Assembly (NCBI GenBank): GCA_002633025.1
Contig: NMRB01000034.1
Coordinates: 346,512-410,511 of the forward strand
From: Notospermus geniculatus
Lineage: Eukaryota > Nemertea > Pilidiophora > Heteronemertea > Lineidae
DNA: 64,000 nt
Reading direction: 5' to 3'
Under the pieces are notes generated by a model. It was not told the DNA's origin. It was given only the letters and a program-made list of their open reading frames with translations, and made no database searches. Made by a program: the position numbers and the translations under genes. Each line of letters starts with the position of its first letter. The stretch's first letter is position 1. Below, piece after piece: positions 21,407 through 33,229 of this stretch.

Positions 21407-21480
21407 CGCCTGCCGAGATTCGAACCCGCAACCTCCAGATTACTAATCCCATGCCGTACCAATGCGCTAACGAGGCGAGC
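21407..21480 (-). repeat. tRNA-Thr(AGT)-like sequence
   Basis: The minus strand reads GCCTCGTTAGCGCATTGGTA, a loop TTAGTAA placing AGT as the anticodon, then GCGGGTTCGAATCTCGG. The T stem pairs at four of five positions, but the anticodon and acceptor stems are poor. TTTTT follows. Best read as a tRNA-derived SINE head or pseudogene. Confidence 0.55.
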
Positions 21481-21664
21481 TGCCAGAAGCGGGATTTTTT
21501 GCGCTACTGTCAGTTACTCTTTTGTGTTCCATGACCATATATTAATAGATCGTTCCATTATTTAGGACCTGTTTTTGGTAGGACAAGTGTTTCTTCCACT
21601 GCTGTGAAAAAAATGCTAGTCCGGTAGAAATAAAGGTCCTATCTTATAATATGACTCTGGGAAT

Positions 21665-22110
21665 ATAAAGTATCCAAAGTGGTGTGCCATCAAATGTGTG
21701 CACTGTCGGTATTCAGATTGGGAAGACGAAATAGTTCGTACCGACACATTTACACACATCCGACGGCGCCTGTTCCTGACATGGGTGGGGCGGGTGGGTT
21801 TCTAGAAAAAGCCAAAAGTTCCTGTACGTAAGTGTCCGGTTTATCGCACCTGCCCCCTGAATCCGTCCGTCCGAATCTATTGTCGGCTGGACCCCTTATC
21901 TCTGGATACATGACATACTATGACCATAGCATCCTTCCTCGCTCGCCGGCTCACCTCACCAAATCGGGGCTTCCAAAACCAACTGAATAATTCTGAACCT
22001 CACGTGACCATTGACGTCACACCACTTTGGATTATAAAGTATCCAAAGTGGTGTGCCATCAAATGTGTGCACTGTCGGTATTCAGATTGGGAAGACGAAA
22101 TAGTTCTTCC
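21665..22110. mobile_element. Tandem TIR element, family C, copy set 2
   Basis: One full unit (start 21667, next start 22034, spacing 367 bp) plus 75 bp of a second unit match 18505-18912 almost base for base. The second unit stops near 22110, where the LINE begins. Confidence 0.8.
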
Positions 22111-22135
22111 CCGACACACTTGGTCTATTGGCCGT

Positions 22136-25038
22136 TCCGGTTCCATCCGAATGGCCTCCCCAGGCCAAGTGTCTCTTCATATTGAGGCACTCCCAATCTC
22201 CCCAATCTCAATATGCAAGGGACACTTGGCCGCCGAGCAATCAGGATTATTGAAAATTAACCTTGTCAGGTTACATGACGTCGAACCTCTGCCATCAATT
22301 GAAATCGGCTTCCCTGGTCCGACCGGGCCTCGGGCCTCGATATTTATATCCACGAATCCTACCAATACAAAGTTATCGACAGCAATAATCTTCCCAATCT
22401 TTGGGAATGTCTCGTTCTCGAAATTAAATCTAAAACACACCCCACCAACAGTTCAACAGTCTAACTTGGAAATATCTTCCAGCCTCCCTGAACCAACGCC
22501 GAGTCACACAGTAATTTTAGAAATGACCCCTCCTAACCTTGACAAGACCACTGGTATGCTTACTCACCACTTTCAGACCATTTCCCATATTTTATCTGCA
22601 CACGCTCAACACCCATAACGAAGCAAACATCCCAAATTTATTCACATTAGGAAAAACCACCCCTGACTCAATAAACAGGCTTAAAGGAATCCATTTCCGG
22701 TAACACTTTCTCCTGGCTACCAAACCATCGCTTACAACAACTAAAAACTTACAACACCGTCCTACGCAGAACCATCCGACTTGCAAAAAATTGACCTCCT
22801 ACAACAACACATTTGACTCATGTAAAATGACATCAAGAAAACATAGTAGCAAACCCAAACTAACTTTCCCTGAATATCTAGAATAAATGGTTCAAAAAGA
22901 ACCCATCGCCGATAACCTTAACTCAATCCTACTTTCCCAACATCGGTACAAACCTGGCACGAATGTCCTTCAAAGACCACCCAGGTACTCGCACCCCCTA
23001 CTCTTTCTCCTTCAGCCCTGTAAGTGAGGCCAGTGTACTAAAAATAATTTCTAACACCAACGCGAAATCCAGTTCCGGTTATGAAGGCCTCTCCACAACA
23101 ATCCTAAAGAATCTTAAACACGAATTAGCAAAACCACTCACAATCTTGATAAACCCAATGCCTCTTGCAAACAAACACGTTTCCCCATAAATGAAGGTAG
23201 CAAACGTTATCCCAAAGTATAAAAAAAAGGCCAAAAATCACTCATGACGAACTACCGACCAATATCACTCCTCCCAGCCATCTCAAAGATCTTCGAAAAA
23301 GCTATTCATGAACAACTTATGAATTACTTCCTAAACCACCAACTTTTACATCCACACAAGTATGGCTTTCGAGCAAACCACCCAACCGAACTTGCTGCTG
23401 CACATCTAATTGATCATATCATTAATTACATTAGCTTCGTCTCCAACCGTAAACAGTATGTTGAAAATTGACCACATCAAATACGAAACGTGCCCTGCTA
23501 ACGGACAACGACGGCCGACGACGGACGACGGACGCTCGGCCATCGTATAAGCTCACCACAGGTGAGCTAAAAAGGCCAAAAATCACTCATGACGACCTAC
23601 CGACCAATATCACTCCTCCCAGCCATCTCAAAGATCTTCGAAAAAGCTATTCATGAACAACTTATGAATTACTTCCTAAACCACCAACTTTTACATCCAC
23701 ACCAGTATGGCTTTCGAGCAAACAACTCAACAGAACTTGCTGCTGCACATCTAATTGATCATATCATTAATTACATTAGCTACGTCTCCAACCGTGAACA
23801 GTATGTTGAAAATTGACCACATCAAATCTGAGACAGAAAACATCACAGCAGGGGTGCCCCAAGGATCCATATTAGGACCTCTCTTTTTCATAATTTACAT
23901 CAACGACATACCACAATTCGAGCGACCTCCTAAGTAACATCTTATATGCAGATGACACCACCCTAATCAACTCTCCTCACAGACACGAAGCTGGTACTCA
24001 GATATCAAACCACATTAATGCCGAACTCGATAAAGTTAATGACTGGATAATCGCAAACGAACTCTCCCTTACTATTGACAAAATAAAAATTCATGGTTTT
24101 CCGTCATCCCGGCTCCAATATTCCATCTCCTCTTTCCATTAGAATAAACAGCAGCAAAAACCTAGAGCGTGTCTCAATTTTCAACTTCCTTGGACTTGTT
24201 ATAAATCAGAATCTCACCAATTGGCAAGACCACCTTATCCATATTTTCACCAAGATCCTAAAGGCCCTTGGGACAATTCACAGATTGAAAAACTACTCTC
24301 CCTAACCCAGTCCAAAAGCCATTATACCATTCACTGACAACCCCTCATCTGAACTACCACATCCAACGAGCATACATTCTCCAGAAAAAAAAAACAATTA
24401 GAACTATTTGTAAAGCCCATCTCTTATCGCACACCATGCCTCTCTTTAAATCTTTAAACCTTCTTGCCCTCCCGGAACCTCTCCTCAAATTCTATTTCAA
24501 ATATATGCATGGCAATCTCAACCTTAACTCAAACAACAATATCCATAACTATAACACCAGAAACCAATCTCGACTGGTCATTCCCATTCACAGACATTCC
24601 CTCACTAAAAAACACTTCAAGTTCAAAGTGATTAAATTCATGAACACCCTGCCGCCAGACTGTACTTTTTGACAAAATTTTCAGCCACAGCTTCTCAACT
24701 ATTACAGAAAACTACACCTTCGACATTACGACCCTACTTGCCACATTCCAAACTGTTTCCTCTGCTCCTTACAGACTTTTTAGACCGATAAAAGATGAGC
24801 TACTTATCAATTTCTTACATACCCTCTCCTTTTCTCCATGGTACTCCTCCACCCCCAACCTGTTCAGCCACCATGTAAATATATCATGTGTATATAACTA
24901 TTGTATAATCTGGGGTGGCCCACACGCTAGCGGTCTCTATTGGCCTTAGTGTGGGTGTCCTCGACCATATACTTTGCACCTCTGGCTCATGTATTCTTCT
25001 TTTCGGTCAAATAAATTAAATCAATCAATCAATCATCG
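22136..25038 (+). pseudogene. Non-LTR retrotransposon (Jockey/CR1-like LINE), broken
   Basis: Pieces of one reverse transcriptase lie in order in shifting frames. These include KSSSGYEGLSTTILKNLKHE (about 23070), NYRPISLLPAISKIFEKAI (23248), GVPQGSILGPLFFIIYIND (about 23850), the catalytic ILYADDTTLINS (about 23940) and a C-terminal HNYNTRNQSR-like block (24545). The 5' part (22136-22618) is open but unrecognised, and no endonuclease was seen. The 3' end is AAATAAATTAAATCAATCAA, a short-repeat tail rather than poly(A). Many stops and shifts make it inactive. A block of about 260 bp is duplicated at 23225-23488 and 23571-23835. Confidence 0.85.
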
Positions 25039-25127
25039 ACACCCACCAGAACATATATGTCACATCCCGTCAAATAACAGCGAATTCGAAACCCTAGTCA
25101 CTGCAGAAAACAACCTCCACTCTAACC

Positions 25128-25650
25128 TAGACTCGGGACCCAGTCGTTGTGTCGCTCCGGCCGCCGCGCTACACTCCACAAACGACTGGGAAAGCAGGCT
25201 GCAAAATCAGCGGCTAGCGTACCGACAACAACAACGGATGTGAATGAGTTCAGCCAATCAGAAACTGCGTCTTCAACGGCCGTCGTCTGCTCTTTGCAAG
25301 ATGTCAAATCAGCTGAATTATATCGCAACTTTCTTCGAGGTCAAGGACGGTATCCTGGTGCCTAATTCGATGCTGTGTGCGATAAGCAGTATTTACGGAT
25401 AAAAAATATCCTGCTAGTGACTTTGAAAAGTTTCTAGACGGGCGAGAGGCTCTGGTAAATTTCATCAATAACAACCAATCAAAAGTGTGCCAGATTTCCC
25501 CTAGTAGATTGCTTTCGGGCAATTTCGTTGGTCGAGATGGTCGTTGTGGTCGTCGGTACGCTAGCCGCTGATTTTGCAGCCTGCTTTCCCAGTCGTTTGT
25601 GGAGTGTAGCGCGGCGGCCGGAGCGACACAACGACTGGGTCCCGAGTCTA
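25128..25650. mobile_element. TIR element with 99-bp perfect arms
   Basis: TAGACTCGGGACCCAGTCGT starts the left arm (25128-25226) and the right arm (25552-25650) is its exact inverse. Such identity suggests recent mobility. The 325-bp interior contains protein-like open stretches in two frames: MSNQLNYIATFFEVKDGILV (25300 onward, stop at 25399) and then YPASDFEKFLDGREALVNF (from about 25407). The shift lies at an A run. It may carry captured coding sequence. No transposase is present. Confidence 0.8.
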
Positions 25651-25654
25651 TAGT

Positions 25655-25880
25655 AAGTAGGGTCCGCGGGACCCTAACTCCTAGGATTCTAAGTCCTACG
25701 GACCCTGACTCTTAGGAATCAAAGTCCTACGGTCCTGGACAACTAGGAACTGTAGTCCTAGGACCAAGATTCCTAGGAACCAATGTCCTAGGACTGCGCC
25801 TCCTTAGGAATAGAGGTCCAACATTTAGAAAAAGTGGTCCTAGGTGGACTTCCGTTACGATAGAAATCTAGGATCCCAAG
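25655..25880. repeat. Divergent CCTAGGA/GTCCTA minisatellite
   Basis: About eight copies of words such as CCTAGGATTCTAAGTCCTAC and TCCTAGGAACCAATGTCCTA, related to the 9725 minisatellite. Confidence 0.65.
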
Positions 25881-25927
25881 TCCTACTCAAAATTAAAGAA
25901 AACTTTAGGGTTGATATACATGTACAT

Positions 25928-26022
25928 CTGCGAATGAAAAATATGTGCAGAATACTTCGAGTTATGCACATGATGTACATGTACATAACTCAAAGTATTC
26001 TTCACATATTTTTCATTCGCAG
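25928..26022. repeat. Inverted repeat, 39-bp arms
   Basis: CTGCGAATGAAAAATATGTG at 25928 is matched inverted to 26022, around a CATGATGTACATGTA loop, with two or three mismatches. Confidence 0.85.
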
Positions 26023-26239
26023 TGAGGTGTCGCAATTTGAAAACTTGCGCCAAGCACGACCTGATGAAAATAGGGCCGTGATTTGGTCCCTGCGGGGGAT
26101 ATAGTCATGACAAGATCACCCTCGATAAAATGTCATATAAAGTGCATATAACTCCGGTTAGAGCGCACTATGGCTCTGTTCCTCTCCGGAATATCCTCGC
26201 CAGGCACATCGTTCCACACTTGCCCTTTCAGGCGTCGAT

Positions 26240-26880
26240 ACATCAGGTCCTCCCTCGGACCCGTTTTCCCAGGAATGCAAGCCCGCCGGACCTGCTTTCC
26301 TCGGAATGCAAGTCCGCCAGACCTGCTTTCCTCGGAATACAAGTCCGCCTGACATGCTTTTCTAGACATACAAGTCCACAGACCAACATTCCTCGAAATC
26401 AGAGTCCGAAGACCAACGACAAGAAATCGAAGTCCAAAAGACAATAATGATCGAAGATGACAAGAAAAAAAATATTTAGACAAAAAACAGTTGCCCGACA
26501 GGTAGTCTCGAACCCGCAGTATTTGCCTGATGTGCAGGTCCCCGAACCACTACACCACGAGTGAGAGGCTGACCGACGACCGAATATTTTAGCTATTTGA
26601 ATGCATGTCTTATTAAAGAGCTATAGATTCTATTGTGCATTTAATACAACAGGGGAAGGACTTCGGTTACGGTGGACTTAGATTTCTGTCACTGTTGTAA
26701 AAGAAATCTAAGTCCCCTAGTAATCAGAGTCCTGTACCTTTTATATAGGATTGGTAACCCAGGAACGGAAGTCCGGGTAGGACAATGGTTCCTAAGGAAT
26801 GGGGGCCCGAAGTGCCTCCATTCCTAAGTAACCAAGGTCCGTGGGACCTTGGTTCCGGGCGGACCTGCATTTCTTTCACA
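26240..26880. mobile_element. Compound repeat element, copy 2
   Basis: Same order as 9725-10560: minisatellite (26260-26420), GATCGAAGATGACAAGAAAA, tRNA-like block, ATTTGAATGCATGTCTTATT and GTAACCCAGGAACGGAAGTC. It then extends further to GGACCTGCATTTCTTTCACA. That tail also ends a fragment at 33560-33670. Confidence 0.65.
26491..26567 (-). repeat. tRNA-like sequence, homologue of 10234-10310
   Basis: The B box is altered by an inserted base, but the rest and the downstream TTTTTT match the copy at 10.2 kb. Confidence 0.55.
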
Positions 26881-26940
26881 CCGGGACACATAGAACCCGG
26901 GACGCAAAGGACCCGGGACACATAGAACCTGGGACGTGGA
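26868..26940. repeat. Short tandem repeat ACCCGGGACACATAGA
   Basis: Three to four copies of GACACATAGAACCCGG alternate with GACGCAAAGGACCCGG. Confidence 0.8.
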
Positions 26941-26951
26941 GTCTGTCAAGG

Positions 26952-27266
26952 CAATGGGCGGAATTTATAAAACGTAGCAAAAGCTTACAAGCCAAAGCCC
27001 GCCGAAGGCCAAGCTTTTGCTTGTCAAGGAGAAGCACAAGTCAAAGAATTTGCTCACAAACATATTCATAATCAGTTGCTCAACCTAATGACCTCTTCTC
27101 AGATAAAGCCAAGCAAGATTTTCTATCTGATGAAGGTAATGCTCGCAAGACAAAGCTTCTGCTAATTCTCATAGGGGGTTGCTTCTTCTATGAAGCAAAA
27201 GCGAATACCTCTTCAAGAAAAAGCCCAGAAAAAGCAAATGTTAGTTTTTATGAATTCGGCCCATTG
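26952..27266. mobile_element. MITE with CAATGGGCGGAATTTATAAA termini
   Basis: CAATGGGCGGAATTTATAAA pairs with TTTTTATGAATTCGGCCCAT at the right end. The body is rich in AAGC and GAAGC words and non-coding. Confidence 0.65.
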
Positions 27267-27369
27267 AATGACGTAAATGCTCAGATCGGCTCATGAGCCG
27301 TGGTTACACTACATAAAATCCCCGGATTTTTTGCGGTCTCACCTATGAATTGCCGGGCTTNCCTCGCAG

Positions 27370-28225
27370 TATCACTCATCAGGACCTTTCCCGTCCAACA
27401 TTCCTGAGGGTCACATAGCATTAGGTCTTTCGGCCTGCCCCACCGAGCACCAGGTTTTCCAGCCTATCCCACACAGGGATTACCGTCCAGCATGCCTGAA
27501 GAATCACATAGCATCAGGTCTTCCCGGCCTACCCCACATAGGGATTATTATCCAATACATGTATACCTTAAGAACACCTACATCAGGTCTTCCCGCGGCC
27601 TATCCCACGCAGGGATTTCCGTCCCTAACATGCCTGAAGAACGGCCATGTAGAATTAGCGGAATCAGCAGATCTGGCGGATTTAGCGGATTCTGTATAAA
27701 ATTGAATAAAATTCAATGATGCATGGAAACTAATTAAGTAATACATGTATTATTTTTCATGCCTCCCACAGATTACAAAGGACGGCGAAAGTAGGCCTAC
27801 CTTTTACAGTCGGTAATCCAAATTAGCGGAACAAAAATGGTCTGCAGGAATAGTTCGGCCAGTTGCGGTTCGCGACGCTGTTGCGGCTTTTCCATTATAA
27901 CCTGTGGAACACATAGAACACTTGAAAAATTATATTGCTAAATTAACTTCCATTTATTATCAAATTTTATTCCATTTTATACAGAATCCGCTAAATCCGC
28001 CAGATCCGCTGATTCCGCTAATTCTACATGGCCCGGAAGAACACATAGCATCAGGTCTTCCCAGCCTATCCCACACCTGGGGATTACCGTACATGCCTGA
28101 AGAACACATAGCATCAGGTCTTCCGGCCTGTCCCACATAGGGATTACCGTCCAATATGCCTGAAGAACACATAGCATCAGGACCTCCCGGCCTATCCCCG
28201 CGCAGGGATTACCGTCCAAACCAAC
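27370..28225. repeat. Satellite array (about 68-75 bp unit), interrupted
   Basis: Units of CCTGAAGAACACATAGCATC, AGGTCTTCCCGGCCTATCCC and CACAGGGATTACCGTCC occupy 27370-27640 and 28035-28225. The break holds a foldback insertion. Confidence 0.85.
27641..28034. mobile_element. Foldback insertion inside the satellite
   Basis: GGCCATGTAGAATTAGCGGA at the left pairs with TCCGCTAATTCTACATGGCC at the right, with arms of about 75 bp reaching TTCTGTATAAAATTGAATAA. GAAGAAC lies on both sides and could be the target duplication, although it is also part of the satellite unit. Related GCGGAACCGGCGGAA words occur at 43850. Confidence 0.75.
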
Positions 28226-28329
28226 CAACAATCCTAAACCCTCCTTGGAGTTCCAGTGCACACATGCATGTATCGCTACATGCCTGCGTACAATAGAACA
28301 CCGACGGTTGGAAGAGCAGGCCCGCTCCG

Positions 28330-28430
28330 CACTGCGTGGCAGTGCGTCCGTCCACACGGAGCTTCCAAAACCAACTGAATAATTCTGAACCTCACGTGAC
28401 CATTGACGTCACACCACTTTGGATTATAAA
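28330..28430 (+). repeat. Partial family C end
   Basis: GCTTCCAAAACCAACTGAAT through TGACGTCACACCACTTTGGA matches 18812-18878. The same piece with the shared left flank CAGTGCGTCCGTCCACACGG recurs at 33470-33556. Confidence 0.75.
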
Positions 28431-28884
28431 TCTGCCGTAGAAAAGGACCCTTTGCGGGTCGACTGGTGTGGAATTCCTTGTCTGGCTACTAGGTTACACA
28501 CCAGTAATAGAAATCCAAGTCATTTTCCGTTAAAGAGACGACAAGTGTGAAAAACAGTGTGATAAGCAGCCTAATTAACCCTATTAGGAACCTGGCTAAA
28601 GCGTCAAAGTCACTTTTCTGGCAATGTGTTTCAAATTCAAACAGTGACAAATTAATTTGAAATGCTCTCGCCAGCAGAACACTTCAAAAACGAAGAAAAT
28701 CCGTCAACAGGATTTTACGACGTTTTTGCAAGCGTTCGTGCATCTGCGCTATTCCTCACAATGAATATTCCCCCTCAGCTCTTATACTACACATTGCTAT
28801 GAATGAACCAAGTGCTTCCTGATTGGCTGTGTTGGTGCTGTCAATCATCCTGTATTGACCCACTCTCTTTGAGGTGCAACTCTC

Positions 28885-29012
28885 TCTTAGCCGACAGAAC
28901 AGGAATCCTAAATGGGGATCAACTATGAAAGTCATACAACAAGGCACTCTCCGCCACAGCAGATCAATGATTTGTTGTTCTCTTACACATGACTGCATAC
29001 CGTATGTTTTCC
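28885..29012 (-). pseudogene. Coding-like fragment, paralogue of 8478-8610
   Basis: The minus-strand frame reads KTYGMQSCVREQQIIDLLWR, then CCMTFIVDPHLGFLFCRLRE. It stays open for about 90 codons and resembles a real protein, but I do not recognise it. There are no clear splice sites. Confidence 0.4.
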
Positions 29013-29185
29013 GAAATAAAAGGTAATTCATTCAAAATTTTATAGGACTATCTCTCGAATCCATCTTCATAATTAGCAAACTTATCCCATCCAACCTAAA
29101 CTCCCCCCCCCCCCCGCAGTTTCAAACCGCTACCCACTACGTTATCCGCGCTTAGAAACTGCTATTGTTGACGCCAATCTCAATG

Positions 29186-29550
29186 TATGACCAACAGACG
29201 GCGCTAGCTGTCCGATTCGGGGAATCCCCATTTGGGAATCTGCGCGATACTCGCCAGTAAAACGGACCAAATTAGTGATTCTTGGCCAACTTTCATGAGG
29301 CAACTGGATTATATAGCCTTCAAAATGTCCAAAACGTGGGTGCACACCAACAGGTGCGTGACAACATTGCTCATATTTGCAAACGGCGTTGACCTTATTG
29401 ACTTTCCAATCGGGAAAAGTATGAATACACAGTGTACATTTTGTACACATATCATAGCCAATCAGAAAGTGTACGTGTTACGGTAGCGTCGGTTTAACCC
29501 GTGATGACGGCTCGTGATTGGATATCTCCTCAAACAGCGCCGTCTGTTGA
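29186..29550. repeat. Inverted-repeat-bounded stretch
   Basis: CCAACAGACGGCGCTAG at 29192 pairs with CAGCGCCGTCTGTTGACT at about 29535. The interior is non-coding. It may be a MITE. A C run precedes it at 29103. Confidence 0.4.
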
Positions 29551-29559
29551 CTATCCTTC

Positions 29560-30334
29560 AGTTTTGGCGCCAATCATGCCAGTGTTTAGTGGGTCTATAC
29601 CTACGGCCAACTAAACACTGGGGACGAGTGTAGGCCTACATCCAACCATGCACATTTGGTGAATAACATTCGACATCACCCACTACACATCCTCTAACAC
29701 TGCGGTACCCCTTACGTCATGAACATGCCCTGTATCAAACCTAGGCCTAGAATATCAGCTGAGGGCCAGGCCCATGGGCCTCTTGTTTACCGCGAAAAAG
29801 ACGGTGTCACTCCGTAAGCGTGTATTAAAATATCTACACGTATATCTCGAACCACGTGAATGACAGCCATATTTTGATATTTTTCTTGTTTGTAAGTCAA
29901 GATTTGTGTAAAGTCGGTAAGTCATACAAAATACTTTTGAAAAACACAATTAGTACCGTTTACGAAGAAAGAAAAAAAACGAAACAATTTTCACCTTGGA
30001 ATATTGGCCTCGAGATCTAGAACAGACAGATAATGATGGGTTAAAGCCGCGTCCGAGCCTAGAGGCGAAGTGTCATGAATATTTTAATAGTGAAAGCAAC
30101 AAGCGCTTTGCCGGAACACAAAAACACACTTGTTGTGAATATGGTACTTCAGACAAGTGAGAGTTAGATCGAACGTCACCACAGAGACCTCCAGGGTATT
30201 TAATTTCTTGGTGCCTCAGTTGGTTCATCGGAGTGTTATGAAGTATTCATCAGCGAATAAAATACATAGATTTTAAGTTCAAAACTTACATATCGCTCGC
30301 ACTTCTGCTATGATCAATATAATAATATAATATA
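29560..30334. other. Intergenic stretch
   Basis: No gene seen. It contains an inverted AAGAGGCCCATGGGCC tail at 29766-29790. Confidence 0.5.
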
Positions 30335-31220
30335 ACGTACAATCACTGATATAAGTTTATCTACACCTGATTCCTTGAATATTTCAAATACTCTATTACT
30401 GGGCCAATTTTAACAGGGTTTGTTCCACAAGAAAATATATCTTGTTAGTCATGTTTATGCATCAGAATTTTGGAAATTTGGAAATATCGTAATAATTATG
30501 TAATAGATCATCAGAAAAAGTGTTTACATTATGTTATTTTGGACTTTTGGGACATGCCAACCCACCAAAATGAATTCTTTTTGAATCAACAGAATTTGTA
30601 GAGAGGCATGCCACCAACAAATTACTCATAAGACAAAGAAAGCCTGGACATAAACAAACAAAATGTAAATAAACAATGAATTTCATGGCGCGCGAAAATA
30701 CCCGTGATACATTATCTATAACTGGGCAGAAATATTGCATATTTTTAAAAGTATCGAGATGTTGATATTTTGAAAAACATCAACCAGTTTCTGCTAAAAG
30801 TTGCAAAGCTTCACACTTCTACGTTTTCAGGTGAGCTCTGTTTACTGATATCAATTTTTTTTTAAAAATTGGAAATCCTCAAACTATCAAAAATTTGATA
30901 ATCTTATATCTCAGCAACCACTCAACATATTTTGATGAAATATAGCCCAAAATCCTTAGAAGGATCCACTCTATCAAAACTAGGCCTACAACAAAAGTTA
31001 CAAGAAAATTACATGATAAAAATTTTGATTTTAGGGTTTTTTCAGATGAGCTATTACATAATTACCATATTTCCAAATTTCCAGCATTTTCATGCAGAAA
31101 TTATGGCCAACAAGATTTACTTTTATATGGAACAAACAGTGATAAAATTGGCCCAGTAGTATTTGAAATATTCAAGGTGTCAGGTGTAGATAAACTTATG
31201 TCAATGACTGTACATGTACG
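30335..31220. mobile_element. Foldback element with about 190-bp arms
   Basis: The left arm from ACGTACAATCA through AATATTTCAAATACT and TACTGGGCCAATTTTA to ATTATGTAATAG is matched inverted at 31040-31220. The 500-bp centre is AT-rich with no recognised protein. Confidence 0.8.
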
Positions 31221-31493
31221 TTTGTTCCAATCGGGACCCTACCCCACTGCCTCAATAGGTGTCACTAGTGGTTAAAACTATTGAAATGACACTGACATCC
31301 CTGTCCCGATCAATTTCCCACACAAAAGGCGTCCATTGTATAGGACCGGGTTTCGGTGTGCTGCTCTCTTTCGTAGCTATGATCCCTATTGGGTGCTACA
31401 ACGGGAGGAAACGAATAGCTAATGCACACGTAGCTTTCGGGCGATAAATCCACAGGCTTTGGACCAACTCGTGTGGGATTCAGCTGCAGCGCA

Positions 31494-31551
31494 ATGACGT
31501 CTGATTGTTTTGTAATTTTTATTGTTTTGATTACTGCCACTCTGTGCGCAG
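31494..31551 (+). CDS. Candidate first coding exon with signal peptide
   Basis: ATG opens MTSDCFVIFIVLITATLCA, a short N region and an 11-residue hydrophobic core, and ends exactly at GCAG|GTAAGT, a perfect splice donor. This is the usual shape of exon 1 of a secreted or membrane protein, phase 1. The next exon is unknown. An acceptor-preceded frame at 45629 is in phase, and the receptor phosphatase downstream also needs a signal exon, but neither link is proven. Only the signal and donor are visible. Confidence 0.45.
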
Positions 31552-31626
31552 GTAAGTATTCTATGTTGTATTCGAAATGGAACTGGGGGCCCTTCATGTG
31601 CAATGATAGCATTGGTGATTTAAGTG

Positions 31627-31972
31627 ATGTTTCGCAAACCTGACGAAACACGAAGTACGAAATACGACATTCAACTTCATTTTCAGGACCTAATGCATTT
31701 CTGGAGATGGTTGGTACCACAAATGTCCCTGCTGCCAGTGAATCTTTTAGCATGCCATGCATGTCATGTAAGACCGAAAGAGTTACGGTGCATCTTGAAT
31801 TTTTAAATTTAACGAAAGATAAATTTCAAATTTTAATATACACCGCATACACCGATCGGTCTAACGTCATACACTAAAAGTAAAAGACATGTACATGTAC
31901 ATGTACATTACGTCATGGAAATGAAGTCCAATTTCGTATTTCGTACTTCGTTTTTCGACAGATTTGCGAAAC
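31627..31972. mobile_element. MITE with GTTTCGCAAAC termini
   Basis: GTTTCGCAAACCTGACGAAA and ACGAAGTACGAAATACGACA are matched inverted at 31915-31972. About 346 bp, lying just downstream of the signal-peptide exon donor. Confidence 0.75.
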
Positions 31973-33229
31973 CTCCCTAATGCAAGATTCATCAACTGAG
32001 AGAATTCTGTCGTTTGTTTCAAGTGATGGCGCTGCATTGTCCCTCCGACCAAGAAATCACGAATGCGCGAGGTTTTTCTGCTAAAAACCAACTTTTTTTC
32101 AGAAAACCAGGTTTTATTGAAGAAAAAAAAACAGTTTTTTTCTGAAAACAATCTATATTTTATGACTACATAATGGAGTCTTGTAATTTAACACACAACA
32201 CCCATTTTATTGTTAAAATGTAAGCTTCCGCAATGAAATTACTATTATTATTATCATTTATTCGTACTTAATGTACAATTGATTGTGCTTGTTGTGCATG
32301 TTGGTGCAGGTGCAGAAATCAAATATATACAAAGTCACCTAAAAAATTCATTGGAATTCTAAAACATTGACATGATTATAGTGAAGGAATTAGTGAACAG
32401 TCAGAGGCAACATTAGTGCTAATCTCCAGTTAATGTCCAGTTATTCAATAAAACTAGTTTATCAGCCAAACAACATTTTTTTTCTAATAAAACATTAGGT
32501 ATTTTTCAAAAAGCACTAATATTTCGGAGAAACCTTCCTTTTTGAACCTCGACCCCACTGCCCAATGATTTTGCCGGTGTGAGGTTGGCAATATCCCCGT
32601 CCCCAGTGCTGTGCGAACTAATACAATTACGATGAACCACATCAGACTGAGCATTGACATCCTCGTCCTATTATGAAAACGAACTCGTATACCGGTACAA
32701 AGGGACGAGGTAGAAATACGTTTCGTGGTGAAAACCAGGTTTATGCACGCCGTTTGTCCAGGGACCGTGTGCATAAAACATCTTAAGTGTAAACTTTGTT
32801 TTAAACTATTGTTCCAAACAAAAGATAAGGGAAATTTTACACTTGTTGGCCCGAACTTATAAAAGGTGTTCTTTCGCCTGTCTAACTTAGGCTTGTTTAA
32901 GGGCGAGCCAACGTTTTGAATTTTTGAAACGTGGCCAGGCGTTGTAAATAAAAGATGTCAAAATACCATATAAGTACAAGATATATGACGGAAATGAAGG
33001 CACCTGCGGTGTCTATAAGTCAAAAGGAATTGAATGAGATGTATCTTGGAACGCACTAATTAGCTAATAAGTTGAAACAAAAGACTAGTAATCGGTACAC
33101 TTTCCCACGAAATGGTACATTTTGAGGATCAAACGACATGTGGATCATAAAGTTCGAGATTTTTTCTATTTAGTCCACCCATTTTGACAGCAATCTTTTC
33201 AACAGGTATAGAGTACTCGGCATGTGATT
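31973..33229. other. Intergenic stretch
   Basis: No gene seen. T/A-rich low-complexity words (GAAAACCAACTTTTTTTCAG) lie at 32080-32160. Confidence 0.5.

Noticed and set aside
21407-21480. Functional tRNA-Thr gene
   Set aside because: Anticodon and acceptor stems do not pair, although the T arm and AGT loop are present.
21920-22618. A single 232-residue gene
   Set aside because: The first third is the family C repeat and the rest is LINE 5' sequence joined by chance in frame.
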